From: Melioribacteraceae bacterium
GTDB lineage: Bacteria; Bacteroidota; Ignavibacteria; Ignavibacteriales; Melioribacteraceae
Length of the DNA: 39,194 bases
Assembly (NCBI GenBank): GCA_021740785.1
Contig: JAIOZI010000049.1
Coordinates: 1-39,194, forward strand
Direction: 5' to 3'
Shown: piece after piece, positions 7,983 to 15,233 of the stretch
Numbering within the stretch: position 1 is the stretch's first letter
Layout of the letters: the number at the start of each line of letters is the position of its first letter
The notes under the pieces: model-generated
Database searches by the model: none
Told to the model about the DNA's origin: nothing
Seen by the model: only the letters and a program-made list of their open reading frames with translations
Made by a program: the position numbers and the translations under genes

Positions 7983-9023
7983 GTGATTAAGAGATTTTTG
8001 AAAAATAAAATAGTCCGCCATACATTTTATTGGATGCTGTATGTTGTACTGAACTCTCTTGTTTATTCACAGAACAGTGAAGATTTTATCCGGCAGGCAA
8101 AGGCATTTTTATTTTATATGCCTTTTACTATGACGATTGTTTACGCAACCGTTTACTTTTTGATTCCGCGTTATTTGATGAAGCAGCGAATACTGTTGTT
8201 TATTGCAGGACTATTAATAATAGGATTTACCGGATCATTGGCGGAAAGAACTGCAAATTATTTTATTCTGATCCCATGGTTATTCCCCGAGTATGCTGAT
8301 AGGTACCAAATATTATCAACAAGTCTTATAGGAACAATGATAAGTAATTATCTAATTGTATCCGTCGGCTCAGCAGGAAAATTATTTTACTACTGGTATG
8401 AAAATCAAAAAGCTAAGCAAGAATTAGCTGAAGAAAAATTAAAGACCGAGTTGAAATTTCTGAAAGCACAGGTTCACCCGCATTTTCTGTTTAACACGCT
8501 GAATAATCTTTATGTATTGGTGAAGAAGAAATCCGATAAAGCTCCGGATCTTGTTATGAAGTTATCAAATATTTTACGCTATATGTTGTATGAAATTAAC
8601 ACGGAATTTGTACCGCTGTCAAAAGAAATAAGCATAATAAAAGATTACATCGATATTGAAAAGATACGGCATAGTTCATCACTTTCTATTGATCTGAAAA
8701 TCACAGGTGAAATTAAAGGAAAGATGATTGCCCCGGTTATACTGCTTCCGTTTGTCGAAAATTGTTTTAAGCATGGCATAAGCGGCAGGATTGCAGATAA
8801 ATGGATTAAAATAGAAATTAAGATTGAAGATGATTTTATTGACTGCCGATTTGAAAACAGCAGAGAGATAAATCAACAAGAAGATAAAGACGGTTATCGA
8901 GAAGGGATTGGTCTGAATAATGTTAAGAAAAGATTGAGTATAATTTACAGGAATGATTATTCGATGAAGATTAATGATCAGGATGAAATCTTTTGCGTTC
9001 AATTACAAATTAAATTCAATTGA
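7983..9023 (+). CDS. LytS-type sensor histidine kinase
   Basis: This 346-residue membrane kinase has about four hydrophobic segments in the first 135 residues, a short coiled-coil linker (ENQKAKQELAEEKLKTELK) and a His_kinase domain with the motif QVHPHFLFNTLNN (phospho-acceptor His167). A HATPase_c part follows (PFVENCFKHG, GIGLNNVKKRL). There is no obvious extracellular sensor domain. The start is probably the GTG at 7983; an overlapping ATG at 7981 is out of frame. The partner regulator begins 7 nt after the stop. The 247-bp gap upstream is shared with the divergent FG-GAP operon and probably holds both promoters. Confidence 0.93.
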   Translation: MIKRFLKNKIVRHTFYWMLYVVLNSLVYSQNSEDFIRQAKAFLFYMPFTMTIVYATVYFLIPRYLMKQRILLFIAGLLIIGFTGSLAERTANYFILIPWLFPEYADRYQILSTSLIGTMISNYLIVSVGSAGKLFYYWYENQKAKQELAEEKLKTELKFLKAQVHPHFLFNTLNNLYVLVKKKSDKAPDLVMKLSNILRYMLYEINTEFVPLSKEISIIKDYIDIEKIRHSSSLSIDLKITGEIKGKMIAPVILLPFVENCFKHGISGRIADKWIKIEIKIEDDFIDCRFENSREINQQEDKDGYREGIGLNNVKKRLSIIYRNDYSMKINDQDEIFCVQLQIKFN

Positions 9024-9030
9024 GAGTAAG

Positions 9031-9756
9031 ATGAAAACAAAATGTATGATAGTTGATGATGAACCGCTTGCGATAGAAGCAATCGAAATGCATATAAACG
9101 AACTGAAAGATTTTGAAGTTGCCGCCAAATGTGAAAATGCGATTGAAGCTTTTGAGATATTAAAGAAGAGAAAGATCGATTTGTTATTTCTTGATATCCA
9201 AATGCCAAAGCTGACCGGGATGGAATTTTTAAGAAGTTTGAAAAATCCGCCAAAGGTGATAATCACTACCGCCTACAGTGATTATGCAATCGAAGGTTAC
9301 GAGCTTGATGTAATTGATTATTTGTTGAAGCCGATTCCGTTCGATAGATTTCTGCAGGCGATTGATAAATTTCACCGGGCAAAGGATGAAGGCATTATCG
9401 TTGTTGAAGATGATAAACTTAATAGCACAACAGCTGAGTTTATTTATGTCCGTGCAGATAGAAAAGCAGTTAAAATTAAGTTGAATGAAATCCTCTACCT
9501 GGAAAGTATGCGGGATTATGTTCAGATTAAAACCGAAACTCAGACTGTTACGACGAAAAATCTATTAGGCAAATTTGAAGAAAAACTACCGGGAAATAAA
9601 TTTTTAAGAATTCACAGGTCGTTTATAATTAATAAAGATAAAGTGGATTCTTTTACATCGTTTTCGATTAACATCGGTAAAAAGGAATTGACAATTGCAA
9701 CGAGTTATAAATCGAGAGTTCTGAATGAATTGGGATATGGCGATAAGATGATTTAA
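9031..9756 (+). CDS. LytTR-family response regulator
   Basis: This 241-residue cytoplasmic regulator has an N-terminal receiver domain: acidic pair Asp9/Asp10, phospho-acceptor Asp55 in LLFLDIQMP, a Thr in ITTAYSD, and Lys in YLLKP. The C-terminal LytTR DNA-binding domain follows (YVRADRKAVKIKLNEILYLES ... FLRIHRSFIINKDKV). The ATG at 9031 is preferred because it opens directly with the receiver; a longer in-frame start would overlap the kinase gene. It pairs with the kinase at 7983-9023. The last 24 codons and the following 51 bp are duplicated exactly at 19350-19472. Confidence 0.95.
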   Translation: MKTKCMIVDDEPLAIEAIEMHINELKDFEVAAKCENAIEAFEILKKRKIDLLFLDIQMPKLTGMEFLRSLKNPPKVIITTAYSDYAIEGYELDVIDYLLKPIPFDRFLQAIDKFHRAKDEGIIVVEDDKLNSTTAEFIYVRADRKAVKIKLNEILYLESMRDYVQIKTETQTVTTKNLLGKFEEKLPGNKFLRIHRSFIINKDKVDSFTSFSINIGKKELTIATSYKSRVLNELGYGDKMI

Positions 9757-9762
9757 AATAAA

Positions 9763-9789
9763 GGAAGAGAGCGGTGCAGACTCTCTTCC
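9763..9789. terminator. Stem-loop after the LytTR gene
   Basis: The arms GGAAGAGAG and CTCTCTTCC form a perfect 9-bp stem with a 9-nt loop, 6 bp after the stop codon. No long T run follows (ATCGGGACCTCATTTTGT), so it may be a weak or bidirectional terminator between convergent genes. The same hairpin is carried in the duplicated copy near 19430. Confidence 0.45.
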
Positions 9790-9866
9790 ATCGGGACCTC
9801 ATTTTGTACGAAGCATTCGATCTAATTGTGTAGTTTTATAGCGCTTTTGTCGCTTTAGACCTTTCA

Positions 9867-12629
9867 TTATTTCATCAAAATCATTTTCTTGTTTTGGTAA
9901 AATTCGGAGGTTCTGATTGAATAAATGTATATTCCACTGGCTAATTCTCCGGCATCAAAAATAACTTCATAACGCCCGGGTTTTTTTTCTGAATTTACCA
10001 ACAATCCCACTTCTCTACCAAGAATATCATAAATAGTAATTTTTACAAAACCTGCTTTTGGTATACTATAAATTATTTTGGTGCTTGGATTAAAAGGATT
10101 TGGATAGTTTTGCTCAAGAGAATATTCATCCGGGTGTACATCATCCCCATCAATATTTACTAAAGGAGAAGTTGTTCCGCAAATAGTAATGTTATTATGA
10201 GTCGCAAAGCTTGGTGCTATCACAATTCCACCGGTTAATGAATAAGGATATATTCTTAGTGAAAATGTTTGTCCGTTAGCTATAAACTCATTTAATCCAG
10301 TTGCACTGAATGTTTGCATAGCCGTGTTTAAGTAAGTTAATGGAGATGAATTCAGTAAGGTTTTTGATGACCAACTATCGGTTGAATAATAAACTTGGGA
10401 TTCAAGTATATTGAAATTGATCGATAAAGGATTATCGCCATAGTCAAATGAAACATCGCTAACTGTAAAATTATTTCCGTTTTGAGGTGAAGCATAAAAC
10501 TCAATATAACGTGTTGGATCTTCTATTGAATTAATAGGCCAGCCAGAAGTTCCGACCCAAAGTCTCTGCCCGTTATTGTAATCGTAAACTGTCATAAAAG
10601 GCGAAGAAGATCCCTGGCTAATAATTTCGTTCTGCCCATATACATCACCTAATGTTGATGTCACAGATTCGTCGCCCATTAAATCCCAAGTTACACATGC
10701 CGTTGAAGAATCCTGCATATTACCAAAATTGAGATCAGAGATATTCTCTCCTTCAGAAATAGTCACTGTATAAGTTCCCGGAGAGGAGGGGAAAGTCTGA
10801 ATCCACCCCGATTGATTTATTTCAGAGATAGTATAATTTCCCGGCGCTAAATTGTCGAAACAATAATAGCCGAGTGAATCAGTAAAAACGGGCGAATGTG
10901 TTGCGCAATTTAGTCCGATCTGCCAGTTTGGAAGTCCAGGTTCACCTGAATCCTTGGATCCGTTTCCGTTCAGGTCATTAAATTTAATTCCGCAAATAGA
11001 ACCGGTATTTTGAATTTCTGTTGAAGTTGTTCCGCAAATAGTAATGTTATTATGAGTCGCAAAGCTTGGTGTCCCCGCAATTCCACCGGTTGGTGAATAA
11101 GGATATATTCTTAGTGAAAATGTTTGTCCGTTAGCTATAAACTCATTTAATCCAGTTGCACTGAATGTTTGCATAGCCGTGTTTAAGTAAGTTAATGGAG
11201 ATGAATTCAGTAAGATTTTTGATGACCAACTATCGGTTGAATAATAAACTTGGGATTCAAGTATATTGAAATTGATCGATAAAGGATTATCGCCATAGTC
11301 AAATGAAACATCGCTAACCGTAAAATTATTTCCGTTTTGAGGGGAAACATTAAACTCGATAAAACGTGTTGGATCTTCTATTGAATTAATAGGCCAGCCA
11401 GAAGTTCCGACCCAAAGTCTCTGCCCGATATTGTAATCGAATACAGACATAAAAGGTGAAGTTGATCCCGGACTAATAATTTCGTTCTGCCCTGTTATAT
11501 TACCTATAGTTGAAGTAACAGCTTCACTACTTTGTAAATCCCATGTTATACATGCCTCATCTTCTGAGGTTGGTATGCATTCAATCTCGGCTCTGGCAAT
11601 ACCGCCAAAAGTTCCCGCAAAAATAAACGAATTGCTTGCAGCTAAGCTCGTGACAGTTAATCCGCCGGTGACAGGTAATCCTGCATTATAAGAAATCCAG
11701 GAAGAACCGTTATCTGTAGATAGAATTACCCCACCGCTTGATAATAGACCGGCATAAATATCCGTATCGCAGACTACTTCCAACGTATGAACGACTCCGG
11801 TAGTGAGTTGAGTCCAATTATCCCCGCTATCACTGGAACGGAAAATCCCTCCACCATTTGTTCCGGCAAATAGAAATCCACTTTTGACAGCTAGGGACAT
11901 AATATTGGGATTTGTTAAACCATTATTGACTTGAGTCCAGTTTTGACCATTGTCGCTTGATCGAAACACGCCGCCGCCTGGAGTTGTTCCATAATGATAT
12001 GTACCGGCGAAAATATATGTTCCATCAGAGATGAATGAATACACATAAAGCATTGTTAATCCTGTATTGACCTGGTTCCATGTGGTGCCATTATCGCTGG
12101 AATGATAGATGCCGTTTCCGAAAGAGCCGGCAAAAATATCCGAACCATTAACAAAAAGTGAATAACAACTAATATTCAAAACCGGATTCCACGAATAATT
12201 ACCTGTATTACTTGAGCGGTAAACGCCGCCGTTTGCCGATCCCGCAAAAACGTACTGCGGATTGGATGCAAAGGCTCGTACATCAGTATTACCCGCCATA
12301 CCGGTATTAGGAGTTGTCCAATTCAAACCATTGTCGGTAGTCGACCAAATCATGCTTGCACCGTTAGTCCCTGCTAATAACACCCCATTATTATCAAAAA
12401 CAGTGTTAAATACAAAAGAAGAGGTTAAAGCGGTCCATTGAGCGCTTAGGTTACTGCCGAAGAAAAAAGAAATTAAAAATAAGATCAAAAGAAATTGGCG
12501 CCCAAACCAATTTTTAGTTCTCTGAACTGATTCAGGTCGCTGCCGAATTATGGTGGTCGGCAGTTTAGATATATTTATAGGAGAGTACATGTTTGTGAGA
12601 TTTACAAACACTTTATAATATTTTTTCAT
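9867..12629 (-). CDS. Propeller plus SdrD-B-like T9SS cargo with internal duplication
   Basis: The 920-residue product has an unusually long N-region of about 40 residues before the hydrophobic signal core (FLLILFLISFFFGSNLSA). The start at 12629 is the longest; an ATG 13 codons in is possible. About residues 66-350 are sortilin/BNR-like propeller repeats (GxxxFAGTxGGGIFRSSDxGxxW). Then come a roughly 180-residue domain, a single SdrD-B/CNA-B-like domain (CGIKFNDLNGNGSKDSGEPG), and a second near-identical copy of the 180-residue domain (TWDL ... QRLWVGTSGWPINSIEDPTR). It ends in a T9SS type-A domain (NYPNPFNPSTKI ... MILMK). It is exported and probably surface-bound; function unknown. Confidence 0.88.
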   Translation of the reverse strand: MKKYYKVFVNLTNMYSPINISKLPTTIIRQRPESVQRTKNWFGRQFLLILFLISFFFGSNLSAQWTALTSSFVFNTVFDNNGVLLAGTNGASMIWSTTDNGLNWTTPNTGMAGNTDVRAFASNPQYVFAGSANGGVYRSSNTGNYSWNPVLNISCYSLFVNGSDIFAGSFGNGIYHSSDNGTTWNQVNTGLTMLYVYSFISDGTYIFAGTYHYGTTPGGGVFRSSDNGQNWTQVNNGLTNPNIMSLAVKSGFLFAGTNGGGIFRSSDSGDNWTQLTTGVVHTLEVVCDTDIYAGLLSSGGVILSTDNGSSWISYNAGLPVTGGLTVTSLAASNSFIFAGTFGGIARAEIECIPTSEDEACITWDLQSSEAVTSTIGNITGQNEIISPGSTSPFMSVFDYNIGQRLWVGTSGWPINSIEDPTRFIEFNVSPQNGNNFTVSDVSFDYGDNPLSINFNILESQVYYSTDSWSSKILLNSSPLTYLNTAMQTFSATGLNEFIANGQTFSLRIYPYSPTGGIAGTPSFATHNNITICGTTSTEIQNTGSICGIKFNDLNGNGSKDSGEPGLPNWQIGLNCATHSPVFTDSLGYYCFDNLAPGNYTISEINQSGWIQTFPSSPGTYTVTISEGENISDLNFGNMQDSSTACVTWDLMGDESVTSTLGDVYGQNEIISQGSSSPFMTVYDYNNGQRLWVGTSGWPINSIEDPTRYIEFYASPQNGNNFTVSDVSFDYGDNPLSINFNILESQVYYSTDSWSSKTLLNSSPLTYLNTAMQTFSATGLNEFIANGQTFSLRIYPYSLTGGIVIAPSFATHNNITICGTTSPLVNIDGDDVHPDEYSLEQNYPNPFNPSTKIIYSIPKAGFVKITIYDILGREVGLLVNSEKKPGRYEVIFDAGELASGIYIYSIRTSEFYQNKKMILMK
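10168..10580. repeat. Intragenic direct repeat, copy nearer the 3' end
   Basis: This block matches 11023-11435 with a constant offset of 855 bp (285 codons), no gaps and roughly 96-97% identity by eye. Identity falls off sharply beyond both ends although the domain copies continue. Confidence 0.85.
11023..11435. repeat. Intragenic direct repeat, copy nearer the 5' end
   Basis: Partner of 10168-10580. Differences cluster in a few spots (for example after CAAAGCTTGGTG and near TTTTGAGG). Both copies lie in the same frame of the 9867-12629 gene. Confidence 0.85.
12522..12563. repeat. Two small hairpins in a signal-peptide N-region
   Basis: Hairpins at 12522-12535 (CTGAA, 4-nt loop, TTCAG) and 12540-12563 (CTGCCGA, 10-nt loop, TCGGCAG) lie in the codons for residues about 23-36 of the 9867-12629 product, just before its hydrophobic signal core. 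They may be inserted repeats that lengthened the N-region. Confidence 0.45.
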
Positions 12630-12654
12630 TTTATACTCGATTCAAGTTTTTTAA

Positions 12655-12738
12655 TTAATTTACCATCTTTAGCCTAATTGAAGATTTTTCCTTCAGTGAT
12701 TTTAGAGATGGTTTTAGTTTTGCGATTTTAATAAGCAT
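12655..12738 (-). pseudogene. Truncated relative of the small protein at 14649-14879
   Basis: A 27-codon open frame starting at the ATG at 12738 encodes a peptide containing KIAKLKPSLKSLKEKSSI. It aligns with KIEKLKSSLKSLKNKTSI near the C-terminus of the 14649-14879 product. Over the 17 core codons the differences are mostly synonymous third- or first-position changes (ATA/ATC, TTA/CTA, CTG/CTA, TCG/TCA, CTA/CTG, TCG/TCA, ATA/ATT), as expected for a once-selected protein. The N-terminal half is missing: the stop of the cargo gene at 12755 lies just upstream. It is likely a decayed gene, though a short peptide cannot be excluded. Confidence 0.6.
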
Positions 12739-12754
12739 CCTTTTTGAAGCTTGC

Positions 12755-14608
12755 TTATTTCATCAAAATCATTTTACGTGTACTTGCAAAATTTGTTTTT
12801 CCATCAATGCCGACTGCATTTATTTTATATAGATAAACCCCGGTTGCCAAATTATTTGCATTGAACGTAATCTCATGATTCCCCGCTGAACGGATATCAT
12901 TTACAAGTTCCATAACTAACTGACCTAATAGATTAGAGACCGTAATAGTAACGGTGCTTGCTGATGCGATCGAGAATCTTATTGTTGTCGCCGGATTGAA
13001 TGGGTTAGGATAATTTTGGTATAGAGTAAACTCTCTTGGTATTTGATTAACATAAGCGGAGTTAGCGTCTAATGTAACCTGGGCGATTGTGTTGTAATAT
13101 TCATATTTACCGTCAAGATCAATTTGTTTTAATCTATAGCTTACTTCCACGTTTGCGGGATTTTCAACATTCGCATCCGGTAAATCTGAATCTATGAATG
13201 AATATTCTTTGGGTGAGTTTGTTGTTCCGTGCCCTTGCACAAATCCAACCACTTCCCAATCTTGATACTCGATTCTTGATACTTGCCTCTGTATTTCGAA
13301 TCCGTAATTGTTTACTTCAGTTGCTGTTTCCCAATTTAATTCTACTATATTTTCATTTAACTCGGCAGTAAATGTTGTTAATTCAACAGGCAATGCACCA
13401 TCCGGAGATGCTTTTGATGCGTAAATGTCAATACTAACGTTACGACTATCTTGCCAAGTAATAATCCCACCACTAGCATCACCTGTAATTACGGGAAGCG
13501 TAGCTTTTCCTCCTACGGTTGAAATTGCAATTCCATCTGCTGTCCATTGAGCTGCGCCACTTGAATTTATTCTCTGCGCATAAATGTCATAAAAAGTACT
13601 ATTACGTGCATCATTCCAGGTAATAATCGCCCCACCACTACCATCACTTGAAATATCCGGGGAATATTGATCGCTTGTTAGTGTGCAAACAGGAAGTCCA
13701 TCTGCTGTCCATTGAGGTGCACCGTTTCTATTTATTCTCTGAGCGTAAATATCATTATTACCAGCACGGCCATCAAACCAGGTAATGATTGCACCGCCAC
13801 TACCATCAATCGTTATTGTGGGATTATCTTGCCTGCTTATATTTGTGCAAACATTAACTCCACCTGCCGCTGCCGTTGTCCATAGAGTTGCACCGCTTGA
13901 ATTTATTCTTTGAGCATAAATATCCTGATTACCGGTACGATTATCGTACCAAGTAATAATGGCTCCGCTGCTGCCATCGCTTGTTATTGTAGGTGCTTGT
14001 TGGTGACTTGCTTGTGTGCAAACAGGAAGTCCATTTGCTGTCCATTGAACTGCTCCACTTGCATCAATGCTCTGTGCGTAAATATCATTATTACCATTTC
14101 GGAAAGTATACCATGTAATAATAGCTCCGCCACTGCCATCACCCGTTATTGAGGGAGCATTTTCTCCGTTTACATTTATACTGATAGCCACTCCATCTGC
14201 TGTCCATTGGACTGCGCCACTTGCATTAATTCTCTGCGCATAAATGGAGGGATTACCGTTACGGCTGTCTTGCCAGGTAATGATTGCCCCGCCGCTGCCA
14301 TCACTTGTTATTGAGGCAAAGTATTGAGAGCTTGCTTGTGTGCAGACTGCAAGTCCATCTGCCGACCATTGCAGTGCAGCGCTTGAATTTATTTTCTGCG
14401 CATAAATGTTAAAGTTACCATCGCGGTTGTCATCCCAGGTAATAATAGCTCCACCGCTACCATCGTCTGTTATAGCGGGATATTCTTGGGTATTAGCTTG
14501 TGTGCAAATAGGATTATTAACTGTTGGATCGACTGACCATTGTGAATATATATTATTACTTAATAATCCAATCAGTAATATTATTGTTAAGGTTAATTTC
14601 TTTTTCAT
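12755..14608 (-). CDS. T9SS cargo with eight 'IYAQRINSSG' repeats
   Basis: The 617-residue product has a signal peptide (MKKKLTLTIILLIGLLSNNIYSQ-like). About residues 24-405 contain eight repeats of roughly 47 residues (DGSGGAIITWxDxRNGNxDIYAQRINxSGAxQWTADG), which probably form a beta-propeller. A fibronectin-like stretch follows (VELNWETATEVNNYGFEIQR ... YRLKQIDLDGKYEYY), then a T9SS type-A domain (NYPNPFNPATTI ... RKMILMK). Within 'FEIQR...WEVVGFVQGHG' the segment QVSRIEYQD is encoded by a 10-bp direct repeat pair at 13260-13283. The ATG at 14608 has a weak AGAGG site. The gene is flanked on both sides by copies of a small protein family. Confidence 0.92.
   Translation of the reverse strand: MKKKLTLTIILLIGLLSNNIYSQWSVDPTVNNPICTQANTQEYPAITDDGSGGAIITWDDNRDGNFNIYAQKINSSAALQWSADGLAVCTQASSQYFASITSDGSGGAIITWQDSRNGNPSIYAQRINASGAVQWTADGVAISINVNGENAPSITGDGSGGAIITWYTFRNGNNDIYAQSIDASGAVQWTANGLPVCTQASHQQAPTITSDGSSGAIITWYDNRTGNQDIYAQRINSSGATLWTTAAAGGVNVCTNISRQDNPTITIDGSGGAIITWFDGRAGNNDIYAQRINRNGAPQWTADGLPVCTLTSDQYSPDISSDGSGGAIITWNDARNSTFYDIYAQRINSSGAAQWTADGIAISTVGGKATLPVITGDASGGIITWQDSRNVSIDIYASKASPDGALPVELTTFTAELNENIVELNWETATEVNNYGFEIQRQVSRIEYQDWEVVGFVQGHGTTNSPKEYSFIDSDLPDANVENPANVEVSYRLKQIDLDGKYEYYNTIAQVTLDANSAYVNQIPREFTLYQNYPNPFNPATTIRFSIASASTVTITVSNLLGQLVMELVNDIRSAGNHEITFNANNLATGVYLYKINAVGIDGKTNFASTRKMILMK
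13260..13283. repeat. In-frame 10-bp direct repeat pair in a conserved domain
   Basis: TCTTGATACT occurs twice (13260-13269 and 13274-13283) separated by CGAT. On the coding strand it is AGTATCAAGA-ATCG-AGTATCAAGA. It encodes the linker QVSRIEYQD within a conserved fibronectin-like motif of the T9SS cargo gene. Confidence 0.8.
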
Positions 14609-14648
14609 TTATTGCCTCTCTTTGTATTTGTTTGCCTTGCGTACTTAA

Positions 14649-14879
14649 TCATATAATCTCACCATTCCTGATAGTTATCGAAGTTTTATTCTTTAGCGAT
14701 TTCAGAGATGATTTTAATTTTTCTATTTTCTCTTTTGATACATTTGGGTCACTATCCAAATCTGCAATTGCTTCTTCAATTGAATTGTATTCCCTAACAT
14801 TTTCATTTTCTTTACCCTTTTTTATTATTACCAAAGGGGCTGAGTTTGAAAGCTTATTCATGAATAGTCCCAATAACAT
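14649..14879 (-). CDS. Small acidic/basic protein of unknown function
   Basis: The 76-residue product (ATG at 14879; a TTG five codons upstream is possible) has no signal peptide. It has a short beta-like N-terminus (PLVIIKKGKE), an acidic helix (YNSIEEAIADLDSDPNVS), a Lys-rich heptad-like helix (KEKIEKLKSSLKSLKNK) and a terminal strand (TSITIRNGEII). It is probably cytoplasmic. A diverged C-terminal fragment at 12655-12738 differs mainly by synonymous changes, which supports coding. It lies 40 bp upstream of the cargo gene at 12755-14608 and may share its transcript. Family not recognised. Confidence 0.6.
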   Translation of the reverse strand: MLLGLFMNKLSNSAPLVIIKKGKENENVREYNSIEEAIADLDSDPNVSKEKIEKLKSSLKSLKNKTSITIRNGEII

Positions 14880-15233
14880 TTTTGTGATTTTCAATTTGTT
14901 CCACCAGAATTTTGTACGAAGCTACAAACGGAATTCGGATGATACAACAGCTAACCAGTATACGGTGTCTTTTATTAAACGAACGGTATGAAATAAGAAT
15001 TAAACGGTAAGGAGAATGGAGAGTTATACTTACGTGTTGATAGTTTTTAAGTGTGTTGTATGACTAATTAATTGCCCCGACCCTGCCTACCGGACAGGTT
15101 TTACGTCGGGAATTTAAATGGGGCTAAAGCCCTTTTTCTTTTGTTGTTTTCATTCTCCGTTGGTTAAAACCAACGGCAATTTTTCAATATAAAGTTATGC
15201 AACACACATGGAAGAGGACGGCAATAATATGAC
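14880..15233. other. Intergenic region with structured repeat
   Basis: This 354-bp gap has no credible gene. Its right part is a hairpin-rich element with inverted-repeat ends (15051-15207). The left part, 14880-15050, presumably holds the promoter of the small protein, but no clear boxes stand out. Confidence 0.6.
15051..15207. mobile_element. Structured MITE-like element with terminal inverted repeats
   Basis: The ends GTGTGTTGTATGAC (15051-15064) and GTTATGCAACACAC (15194-15207) are inverted repeats with two mismatches, and weaker pairing continues inward. Inside are three hairpins in a row: CCCGAC...GTCGGG enclosing CCTG...CAGG (15076-15110), GGGCT-AA-AGCCC followed by a T-rich run (15120-15150), and CCGTTGGTT-AA-AACCAACGG (15157-15176). 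No coding capacity. The 13-mer TTATGCAACACAC of its right end recurs at 15234-15246, over the stop codon of the kinase gene. Confidence 0.55.

Noticed and set aside
9801-14922. 14-bp match ATTTTGTACGAAGC at 9801-9814 and 14909-14922
   Set aside because: One such match is expected by chance in a 39-kb AT-rich window and the flanks do not align, although it starts where the 123-bp duplication ends.
14524-14991. Plus-strand open frame of 155 codons
   Set aside because: It is antisense to the signal peptide of a cargo gene and to the small protein, whose synonymous-change pattern supports the minus strand.
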